Assembly (NCBI GenBank): GCA_027972325.1
Contig: JAPMOS010000131.1
Span: forward strand, 1-50,000
Length of the DNA: 50,000 nt
Origin: Paratrimastix pyriformis
Lineage: Eukaryota > Preaxostyla > Paratrimastigidae
Reading direction: 5' to 3'
The position numbers were made by a program, and so were the translations under genes. The notes beneath the pieces are model-generated. The model had not been told where the DNA came from. It was given only the letters and a program-made list of their open reading frames with translations, and did no database searches. Below, in pieces: positions 1 through 10,400 of this stretch (positions are counted from its first letter, which is position 1; every line of letters starts with the position of its first letter).

Positions 1-1771
1 CCATTTCTCATCGCTCATCGGCCTCCCATCCACCTCCACCACCGCCACCATCACTACCATTTCCATCAGCAGCAACATCATTCATTCATCACACCATCAT
101 CCCTCTGCTGCTCTTCTGCTTGCCTCCTCCTGTGTGGGGCGCCGCGGCGGGCCGGCTGAGTCCCAGCGCACAAGTGGCCCATCTGTTGCAGCCCTGGCCG
201 AGCAGCTCGACACCTTTCTGCCGCCGCCTGCCCGATCATCCGATCATCGTCATTCAGATCATCATCGCCATCCAGTCACCGTCATCCAATCATCATCGTC
301 ATCGTCATCGCCATCATCATCTTCATTGTCCAATCATCATCATCCAGTCATCATCATCCAGGATCATCATCATCCAGTCATCATCTCAGTCATCATCATC
401 CAGTCATCATCATCCAGTCATCATCATCCAGTCATCATCATCCAGTCATCATCATCAGTCATCATCATCCAGTCATCATCCAGTCCATCATCCAGTCATC
501 ATCCAGTCATCATCATCCAGTCCATCATCCATTATCCATCCATTACCATCATCACTATCATCCTTCCATCCATCATCCGCATAATCCGCCATTCCATTCC
601 AGACTCCATTCCATCGCATCCTTTTCCGTCCATGCTCCTTCACCCTTCTTTTGGCCAGTTGCGGACTGCGTCCCTCCCTTGGTTCCTGCCTGACGGCCCT
701 TCACTTCCTCCCCTCCTCCCCCTCCCCCTCCCCCCGTTCGTTCATTCCTCCTCTTCTGCCTTCTTCCATCACCCCCGGCGCCCCTGCCCGGGTCATTCTT
801 TCTCCTCCCCCCCCCCCCCCCCCCCCCCCCCCGTTTCCATCCATCAGCTGGTCGCCCGCCTCGCCGGCAGCATCCCGCCCAGCTGGCGGCCCTGGCCAGC
901 CCGGCCCCAGCGCTCCCGCCCCGCCCCAACCCGAGCCCCATCGGGCCCCGGCCGCCCAGCAGCCCAACCCGCCCTGGCCCGGCAGCATCCTGATGCACCT
1001 GCTGATGGTGCCCCGCTGGGCCACGGTCGGCGCCGCCCCAGGGGCCGCTGGCGCTGGCGGCATTGGTGGGAGGCACTCGCGGGGCGCTGGGCTCATTGCG
1101 GAACGATTCCAGGAGGTGAAGGTCGGGAGACTGACGGGGAAGGGGTGGAATAAGTGGGAGTGATGGGCAATGGACCGAATCTATTGAATGGCCACCTCAT
1201 ATCTTCCTCCGTGTGTGGTCTTCTGTGTGGCCGGCTTGCGGGGTGGTGGCCCAGGCGAGTTCCCTGGCCGACTATTATTTCGGTGCCTGCCTCAAGCAGA
1301 CCGTCCGTCCGCCCGCAGAAATCTTCTTCTTCTTCTTCGTCTTCGTCTTCGTCTTCGTCTTCGTCTTCGTCTTCGTCTTCGTCTTCGTCTTCGTCTTCGT
1401 CTTCGTCTTCGTCTTCTTCGTCGTCGTCTTCTTCTTCTTCTTCTTCTTCTTCTTCTTCTTCTTCTTCTTCTTCTTCTTCTTCTTCTTCTTCTTCTTCTTC
1501 TCCTCACATCCCTCCCTGCTCCATCACCTCGACTGTCGCCTCCTCATCCCCTGCTGCTCCTGCCATCGTGTGATGTGGTTCGGGGGCACGGCCTGCGGGC
1601 CAGAGTCGGACATCCTCCTCGGGCTGGCCGCCCGCCTCGGGTCCGCCCCTCACCTCCCACAGCGCCTCCCCCCGCCATGCCCCTCGCTTTCCTCCTCCGC
1701 CTTTCCTTCAAATCCAACCTTCCCTGCGTACAATCATCGCCATCCCCCGTTCTCCCGCCTCCCCGACCCAG
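1..1771. repeat. Microsatellite-rich stretch 5' of the WD40 gene
   Basis: The stretch holds ATCATCCAGTC-type repeats (about 241-560), a run of about 25 C (about 808-832), and a CTTCGT array passing into pure CTT (about 1321-1500). Long open frames across these arrays encode only poly-Ser, poly-Leu, poly-Phe or poly-Arg and are artefacts of the repeats. By position this is probably intron, with possible short exons, of the WD40 gene that continues to the right. Short non-repeat pieces near 840-1080 and 1570-1650 could be exons, but I could not phase them. Confidence 0.6.
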
Positions 1772-4565
1772 GCTTGGCTACTGGGAGAACGCCCTCAATT
1801 CCATCCCGGACCAGGCCGCCACCTCATCACCCCGTCCCCGCCCGCTGTCCCACGCGACGCCACCCCGCCCTCCTCGCCCGACCCGTCCTGCTTCGCCGCC
1901 CACCCGGCGGCCGGGTCGGCTCTCACCCTGCGCGGCGCCTGCCACCAGTGGGGCCTCCCGGCCCGCCTCTTCCCGCTCCTCGCAGCCGCCCCGCGTGCCG
2001 CCGCCGACGTGGACGCGGATGTGAACTCCGACACGACCAGCGGGGAGGAGGCGACGATCTCCGGGGATGAGGCCGTCGACTCGACCCCGGCAAGCTCAGC
2101 CGAGCCCCGACCGCGTCTGGTGGGCGGGGGAGCAGCAGGGTCCTGCTGGTGGCGAGGCCGAGGTGGCCGACTCCTGGTTGAGCGAGCTGCCCTTCTCGCA
2201 GGCGGCCGGCCCCGTGCCCATGGCTGGTCTGTTCGTATGGTTGTGCGATGTCTTGGTTGGTTTGGTTGGTGTCATTGGGTGTCATTGGGTGGTGTCATTG
2301 GGTGTCATTGGGTGTCATTGGGTGTCATTGGGTGTTGGCTGCTGGGTGCTGGGGTGTTGGATTTCGATGATGTCTGCATTTCCCTTCCTGGCCTTCCCAT
2401 CTCACCCGCACCTTGCACCTTGGTCCTCTGCCTTCCCGGTGGCCCGGTTGCCCCCCTCCCCAACGCGCACGCACGCCTCCCTTGGACAGCTCCCGCCACT
2501 ACGGCCACGATCCGCACCGCCTACGTCTTCCTCCCCAACGCGGCAGCCACCCCGCAGCCCTGGCGGCGGCCGGTCCCGTCCAGCCCCCCCAGCCCGGCCG
2601 GCCGAGGTCCCCGCACCGGCCCACCTCCGCGTCGCCCCACAGCAACACCCTCAGCAGCCAACCGCACCTCCCGCCCGGCCGGCAGCACTCGTCCCCCACC
2701 CCCGGCGGCCCGCCCCCCCCGCCCCCCGGCAGCCCATCAACATCCAGCTCCCTGCCCGCCCTGCCCTCCCACCAACACCACCCCACCCGGCGGCACACAC
2801 CTCCTCACCCCGCTGACCCCGGCCGCCCCGCCGCCCCTGCACAAACTGGGCAGCGCGGGCCGCCTGGTGGCCCAACCCACACCGGGAACACCATCCTCGG
2901 CCGCCCGCCCCAGCCCCCGCCACCCCGACCCCGTCGGCCCTGGCAAGCGGAGGGCGACTGTCCGTCTCGGGTCCATCCTCCTCAGACGTGCCGCCAACGC
3001 CAGCAACTCCCGCCACCCCAACACCAACACCACCGCCGCCGCCGCACGCTACGCCCAGCCACCCATCCCAGCCACCCCACGGCAGAGCAGTGCCGGCCTC
3101 CCCGGTGGCCAGGCCACCCCAGCCGCGAGCAGCAGCAGCAGCAGCGCAGCCCCGCGGGCCGTACCGCGCGGGGTGGCGGCGCCCGTGACGGCCCTGCTGG
3201 GATCGCCCTGCGAGAACTTCCTGCTGGCCGGCGGGGCGGACGGATCCGTGCGGCTCTTTCGGGTGGGCCGCGAGGCGCGGGTTTGTCCCAACAGACCCTG
3301 CCGCCCTGCCGCCCTGCCGCCCATCATCCCCGGTTGTTGCTGTTTCGGCTCATTCTTGTCATGCTCTGTGTGTCGCTCTGTGTGTCGCTCGCGCCGCCCT
3401 TTCTCACCTCCGGTCTGCCCCCTTTCCTTTCCGCCCCTCTATTCCTCCTCCCCCCCGGGGCAGGAGCGGCCCACCTTGGTGCGTCACCACACCTCGGGCG
3501 CCCTGGACGCGACCCACGAGTCGCCCGGCTCGCCGCTGCCCCAGCACACCGTGCCCAACCCCGTGACGGCCCTCTGCTGGATGGAGCAGTCGCCTCGCGC
3601 GCCGCCCCGGCCGCTGCCTGACGGGCAGCAGGCGGGCAGCGGCGGGAAGGACCTGGGTGGGACCCACACCCTGGGTGGCCTCATGCGGGAATGACATTCA
3701 GGTCGGTTCCCCCGCCCGCCCGGTGACCCGCAGTCTGCAAAGACAGAAAACGAGGAGGGGCATCATATGGGAATGGCATTCAGGTCGGTCGCCCCGCCCG
3801 CCCAGTGACCCGCAGTCTGCAAAGACAGAAAACGAGGAGAGGGCATCATATGGGAATGACATTCAGGTCGGTCCCCCCGCCCGCCCAGTGACCCGCAGTC
3901 TGCAAAGACAGAAAACGAGGAGAGGGCATCATATGGGAATGGCATTCAGGTCGGTTCCCCCCGCCCGCCCGGTGACCCGCAGTCTGCGAAGACAGAAAAC
4001 GAGGAGAGGGCATCATATGGGAATGGCATTCAGGTCGGTCGCCCACTGACAGGAAAACGGGTTCAGCAGCACCAGGACTCGCACACCCCCATTCTCCGCT
4101 CCCGGGCTGGTTGAGTCTCACTTCTTCTGTTCCTCCTCCTTCCCGCACCTCGGCTTCTCCGCAGATCTGGGACCTCCAGACAGGCCGCACCATCTTCCGA
4201 CACCTGCCCGCGGCGCCCCCTGCCCCGGCGCCCTCGTTTCGACCCCCGCCCGCATCCGGGGCCCGCCGCGGCACGGTGGTCCTCGCCCCGCCACCCGGCG
4301 CAGGCGCCCCGACCCCGACCTTCCTGTCCCTCTGCCCCATGGGTCCCTTCCTGCTGGCGGCCGGGTCGTGCGATGGTTACCTCAGGTCCGGGCCGCCCGC
4401 CCTTGGATTGATGCATGCAGCAGTGTTCCGGCGTGGGTGATGGCGCGATGATGATTGGGATTGGGTGGTGGTGGTGGTGGTGGTGGGTGGTGGGTGGTGG
4501 GTGGTGGGTGGTGGGTGGTGGGTGATGATGACTGGATGATGATTGGGATTGGATGATTAGTGGTT

Positions 4566-4615
<50 letters not shown>

Positions 4616-5707
4616 CGGCGATGACAGCGGGGTGACATTGATAATGACAGTGACAGTGACAGTGACAGTGACACTGACACTGACAGTGACACTGACAGTG
4701 GTGACGGTTTCTGGTTGGCCATCCGATTCGCTGGTTCCGACCGTGTGGTGCTCGTCTGGATCAGCTGGTTGCATGCCTGTCGGGAGGTTGCATGCCTGTC
4801 GGGAGGTTGCATGCCTGTCGGGAGGTTGCATGCCTGTCGGGATCATCAGATCCACACGGTCGTCTTCCGATGCGGCCGATGGGGGAATTCGCCTCTCATT
4901 GCGATCGCGGGGTTTTCTGGTCATGTCGCCCCTTCTTAGGCTCTACGACGCCCGCTGCCGGTGGGGTCTGGTCTCCCAATGGCTGCTGGGTCCCTTCGGC
5001 TCGCTCCTCTCGCCCGACCTGGCGCGCCACTACGGGCCAGCCACCACGGGGGGCACCGCCGGCGCCTCGCTGGGCATCGAGGGCGGAATCCGGTCGCTGG
5101 CGGCCGATGGTGGCTCGACCCCACTTGCCCTGCCACCCGCCTTCGGGGCGGCTCATCCCCGCGCACCCCTCGACTGGATGCACGGGGCCGAGCTGGGCGA
5201 GCGGGTTGTGGTGTGCGGCCATGGGGCCGGGGCCGTGACGGTGCTTGATATGCGGGCGGGCACACCCGTCCAGCGGTGGCGCGCATATGGGCCGGGCCAG
5301 GGGGCAGTTGTGCAGGTCTGGACGGGGTGGTGGTCGGCCTGAGATTGGGGGTGCCCGAGAGCGGGGGGTTTTGTGACGGACCGCACGGCGCGGGATTCGC
5401 CGATGATGGCATGGCATGGGCAGGGGACGAGTCGAAACAGAGAAAATAGTTCCTCCTCTCCTCCCCTCACCCCCATTCCCTCTCCACACCCAGGTCCACC
5501 ACCAGCACGGATCCTTGGTGACCCTGTCCTCGGAGGGCGTTGTCGCCAGCTGGGTGCCCCCGCCCCACGGGTACACCTGTATGAACCCGGACCCGGTGGC
5601 CCTCTTCAACCCCGCCATGACGGGCGGCCCGGCGGCCGCGGGGGCGCCGCCCCTGTCAGCATCCCTGGCCCAGATGCAGCTCCCGGGTGAGGTCCGCTTT
5701 CGCCTGT

Positions 5708-5783
<76 letters not shown>

Positions 5784-6995
5784 ATCATCATCCAGTGTTG
5801 GGCCAACTTGTGCCGCCGTCACATCATTTTCAGCCTCTTGTCACCACTTCGCTTTCAGTCTGATGTCACTTCAGGTCTCATGCCATGACGACACTTTTTT
5901 AATCATGACCCTGCTCCTTCCCACCCCCTCCCTCCCCCGTCCGCAGGTGCTGACGAGTGACCCGGCGGCCTCTCCGCGGCCCCGCGAGCGGAGCAGCACC
6001 GTCGGCAAGAAAGACGCCCAGCAGCAGCAACTCCAACAACAACAGCAGCAGCAGCAGCAGCCTCTCGTCTCATCCGCCGCCCCAGCGGGCAATTCCGGGG
6101 GCAGCGGCGGCCCAGCCCAGCTTCGGGCCCCTGCAGTCTCGCGCCAAGGCTCGTTCACCGGGGGGAAATGGACCCCCGGGTACCTGCTCCAGGCCGGCCG
6201 TGGGTCGGACACGTTTTACACCCCCGAGCGGGACCATCTTGGGTACTTCACCCAGCCCGAGGGTCCCCTCTACTGGGCCCAACTGGTGGCCGCCCAGACG
6301 CCCCGTCCCAAGGATGGCGCCGCCCCCGACGAATCACCACAGCCAACAGCCGCCGACCCGTTCGCCGACGCCCCCGCGCAACAGTCGCTGGCACCCCGGT
6401 ACTGGGAGGGCAGCGGTGGCTCGCTGGGGACCAGCTGGGCCGGCAGTTGCGGCCCCGTGCCCCGCTCGGGCTGGGTCGGTGCCAACAGCGCTGCCCTCAT
6501 GCCCCCGGGTGGCGGCTCGGAGTCTGCCCGACCCCGGCTGCAGCCCTCGAGTGGCCTGACCCTGGTCATGACCCGGGGCCACCGAGTGGGTGTGGCCCAT
6601 GTGCCGCTGTACGTTCGGCCCATGGTGGGCGGTGCGGAGGAGGGGGACGAGGACCGCGAGGCCGAGGCTGGCGGGCTGCTGGACGGCGGCCTGCCCCAGG
6701 CTGCGGGTGGCAGGGGGTGGATGGGCGGGAATGCCGGTCAGGCCGTGGGGCGGCGGGTCGAGCTGCCCATCCATCCCGTGCCCGGGGCCCACCTGGGCGA
6801 TCTCATCCGGGTCTGGCCACCCTCTCCCCCGTGGATGCGCTTGTGGGCGCGGTGCATCCCTTCCACCCTGATCACCTAACCTGGGTTCTCTTCTTCGCAC
6901 CCATTTTGCAGTCGGTGACGGCGCTGCCGGCGCTGGGCCTCATCGTGACGGGCTGGCAGGATGGCACCATTCGGTACTCGCACTGCCCCCGGTGA
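1772..6995 (+). CDS. WD40-repeat protein, C-terminal part (Vps15/PIK3R4-like)
   Basis: Partial multi-exon gene; the N-terminus lies left of the window or in unphased exons. Exons I can support are about 1772-2115, 2490-3280, 3464-~3656, 4165-4385, 4940-5315, 5494-5691, 5947-6810 and 6912-6995; the last five join in phase to the TGA. WD40 blades are visible: ENFLLAGGADGSVRLFRV (exon at 2490), IWDLQTGRTIFRHLP (4165), GYLRLYDARCRW across the 4385/4940 junction, and the final blade GLIVTGWQDGTIR. Blade order, including a last blade that ends the protein, resembles the C-terminal propeller of Vps15, the regulatory subunit of the class III PI3-kinase Vps34. The kinase and HEAT parts of Vps15 are not seen here, so the name is tentative. 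Pro/Ser/Gln-rich inserts are long (2500-3170 and 5990-6130). The donor of the intron before 4165 did not fit in phase. Confidence 0.55.
3687..4045 (+). repeat. 83-bp intronic minisatellite, about 4.3 copies
   Basis: Units start near 3687, 3769, 3852, 3935 and 4019, so the period is 82-84 bp. Each begins GGGAATGNCATTCAGGTCGG and carries a conserved CGCAGTCTGC followed by AAGACAGAAAACGAGGAG. Copies differ at only a few positions. The array lies inside an intron of the WD40 gene and is open on both strands by chance. Confidence 0.85.
4440..4855 (+). repeat. Cluster of four different simple arrays in one intron
   Basis: In order: GGTGGT/GGGTGGT repeats (about 4465-4530), a GGC array (about 4567-4620), an AGTGAC/ACTGAC array (about 4640-4700), and four copies of a 19-bp unit GCATGCCTGTCGGGAGGTT (about 4770-4845). 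All lie in the intron between exons 4165-4385 and 4940-5315 of the WD40 gene. Confidence 0.8.
5708..5785 (+). repeat. CAT trinucleotide array
   Basis: About 26 uninterrupted CAT units just downstream of the donor GTCCGC at 5692, inside the WD40 gene intron 5692-5946. Confidence 0.9.
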
Positions 6996-7454
6996 CACCC
7001 GCCGCCGGACATTTTGTATACTGGTTTCCAAATAACTCGCTGGCGACACTGATACTTGCGGTGACCGAGCCGCAGAGTGATGGCGGCGCGACCAAGCGGG
7101 AAGGGAAAGAGAGCAGGCAGAACATCGGCGGGAGACCAGGTCACATGATGGGCAGATGTGGGCACGCAGAGTCGTGCAAACAACCATGCACAGTCCAGGG
7201 GCCAATACTGGTCCGAGACCTTTATGATCCGAAGAAGTCGAATTGCGTGAGGAAAAACGAAGGAGATCTCCCGAAAATCGGTCAAAAACTTTCTTTGGTG
7301 AACATGGATTGATTTGATCAATCACTGGGCGTTGTTCGAGCCTCCGTTTCGGCCATGTCACAGTTTTTACAGGCGAGCGGCGGGGCAATGGGACATCGCT
7401 CTCACGCCGGTTGGAGTTTCCACATTTCGCGCTTTCAAACTTTTGTAAGAGCCC
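6996..7454. other. Spacer between the WD40 and ankyrin genes
   Basis: About 460 bp between the TGA of the WD40 gene and the ATG at 7455. It is less GC-rich than its surroundings and has no repeat array. A long minus-strand open frame crosses it but has no family likeness. It presumably holds the 3' UTR of one gene and the promoter and 5' UTR of the next; I see no clear TATA box. Confidence 0.5.
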
Positions 7455-10400
7455 ATGGCCCTCCGCTTGGAGAACTTTTGCAGCGAGTTCGTGGCCCGCC
7501 CCGACCATGAACAGCATTGGACTGAGTTGTGCGAGCGCGAGCAGCACTATCGGTTCGTCCATTTTCAACTATTTCCATTCAAAAATTGTTCTTTGTAGCG
7601 AGCTCTTTGCCCAGGACCGGGAAAATTCCGATCTCAACGAACCCTACTTGCTGATGCTGCCCGTGCACGCCGCCAACTCAGAGCAGGCCTTCCAGTATAT
7701 GGGGCCTGACGCGGCTCGCAGCAACGAACTCCTCTTCCAAGAGGCCCTGAAATCGAAGAAGCTTGGAGCTTCTACGATTGCCTCTCCCGAGGAGTACAAG
7801 CGGAACTGGAAGCTCTTCACCGAGCGCCAGTTGAGCGGCCTGAACTGGAACAATGTTTTCGCGGCAGGTGGCTCCGTTGCCGCTTGTTTGACCCCCCTGT
7901 CGAAGGACTTCGACCAGAAAAAACGTCGCGACTATTTCATCAATAACTATCGCGAATCTGACATTGATCTCTTCCTTTATGGTTTGAACGGTCTGTGAGT
8001 GAATCTCTTTTTTGTTTATTTTTTTCCTCATGTTTCCTTTTTTCCCCGACATTTTTAGAGGAGGAAGCATCCAAGAAGGTGGAGGAGATCTTCGCCCGTG
8101 TCACCGATAATCTCCCCTACCAGGCCCTCTGCTTCCGTTCCAAGTTTGCCATCACTATTGTATCTCAATACCCCTACCGGCACATTCAAATTGTGCTCCG
8201 CCTGTACAAAAGCCCCGCCGAGGTCTGCGCAATCTCGACCCCCCTCAATTCCAACCACGAAAAAAAAAAAAAATCAGATTCTGCAAGGATTCGATGTGGA
8301 CTCTGTCACCTGCGGCTACGATGGCCAGCGGGTGTGGTGTCTGCCCCGGGCCCAGCGGGCCTTCGTGACCGGCTGCAACCGGATCGACCTCACCCGGCGC
8401 TCTACCACCTATGAGATGCGTCTGGCCAAGTACGCCAGCCGCGGGTTCGCCGTCTGGGTGCCCCGCCTGCAGCGGAACCGGGTCGACCCGCAACTCTTCG
8501 AGCGGCCCTTCGAGAAGCTCCAGGGTCTTAGCCGCCTGCTGGTCCTGGAGAAGTTGTCCACCCCCGAGGAGCGCCATCGGTTCCGCATGCAGCAGCGGAT
8601 GGCCAAGATGCGCCCCCAGTACGAGCGCCAGGGCACCTTCTGGTCGCGCATGCGGCGCGCCTTCGGGTCGGATGTCTTCCTCTCCGAGCGGATTGGTCGG
8701 TATCACCCCCGCATGTTTGTCATCCAATCATCATCCAATCATCATCCAATCATCATCCAATCATCATCCAATCATCATCCAATCATCATCATCCAATCCA
8801 ATCATCATCCAATCATCCAATCATCATCATCATCATCATCATCACCCAATCATCATCACCCAACCCCCCGCAGAGGAGAGCGGCGTCGACGCGTCCGACT
8901 ACAGCAGTGTCTTCCTGCCGTGGGGCCCCAAGTGGACCGCGGCCGCCGTGCAGAAGCTGATGTTCCGCAAGGACATGATCCTGAACTCGCCCTGGTACGA
9001 CCCCAGCAAGAAGGTGCACACCCACCCCTGCTTCATGGGAACCGCCGCCCAGGTCATGGGCGACTGCTGCAACCAGTGCCCCGAGTACCCCGAGGGAATC
9101 GATGACCAGGACGATTTCACCTTCGTCCACGGGCCCGTCCGCTGGTCTGGGGCATCGGCATCGGCCGAGGGTTGGATGTTGATCATCACCCAATCATGAT
9201 GCATGCTCGAGCCATCTCACCATTGCCTCCCTCCCACCCGCACCACGTACAGGATGACGGTCAACCCCGGCCGGCAGCAGATTGGCAGTTTCCACCCGAT
9301 CACCGAGGGCGACTGGGAGTCCGACGCCTACCTGAGCATCGCAGCCGACAGCCTCGCCGCCGCCGCCAACGAGAACAACGTCGCCGCCATCGAGCGCATC
9401 CTCGCCGGTCCGTTTCGGCTCCCCCGCCCGCCCGCCGCGACCATTCGGTCATCATCATCATCATCCAATCATCATCATCATCCAATCATCATCATCCGAT
9501 CATCATCACCACCACCCAATCATCATCATTGTCGTCGTCATTTCTCATCATCATGACCATTGCCCTGCTCGCTCTCTCCAGACAAGACCGTCGACGCCAA
9601 CGTGACGGACGCCCTCGGCCGCACGGCGCTCCACATCGCGGCCTACGGCGGCCACACCGCCGCCGTCCAGGCTCTGCTTGCCCACGGCGCGGCCCTGAAC
9701 AAGAGCACTTCCACCGGCCGGACGGCACTGCATATCGCCGCCCAGTATGGGCACACGGAGACCGTCCGAGCACTCATCGCCCACGGCCTGAAGCTGCTCC
9801 GTGAGGCGGCTGCCGCCGCCCCGATGGAGGTCGAGGGCGCCAAGAAGAAGACGGCCGCCAAGGGCAAGAAGGAGGCCAAGAAGAAGGCCCCCAAGCGGCG
9901 CGGCGGGGACGAGGATGAGGACGAGGAGGAGGAGGATGAAGAAGGCGGGAGCGGGGAGGAGGAGAAGGATGAGGAGGAGGAGGAGGAGGAGGGAGGCGAG
10001 GACGAGGACGAGGAGGCCCCACGTCGCGGTCTGGCGGTCCCTGCCTCCCTCCCCCTGCCTCCCCCCCTTTTTTTGGAGATGGTTTTCCTGCGCCCAGAAT
10101 ATGTCATTCGTCTGATTGTTGATTTGTCCAACGCGAGTCCTTTCTCGTCACCATCCCAGAAAAATCTTGTTGGGCTCATTCTTGATTGGTGGTGGCGGTG
10201 ATGATGATGCTGATTGGATGGTGATGGTCATGTTCCTGATGATGATGGTCATGTTCCTGATGGTGGTGGTCATGCTGATGATGATGGTCATGTTCCTGAT
10301 GATGATGGTCATGTTCCTGATGATGATGGTTTGGGGGGGGCGGTGCACCACACCGTAGGCGGCATGGGCCGAGCGTGCAAAGCCGCCAAGGCGCACGAGG

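Noticed and set aside
1154-1573. Open frames of poly-Ser, poly-Phe, poly-Leu and poly-Arg
   Set aside because: All are readings of the CTTCGT/CTT array on both strands with no other protein features.
3657-4049. 130-residue repeat protein on the plus strand
   Set aside because: It is the 83-bp minisatellite; frames are open on both strands and it sits between WD40 exons.
5606-5806. Poly-Asp open frame on the minus strand
   Set aside because: It is the CAT array antisense to the WD40 gene intron.
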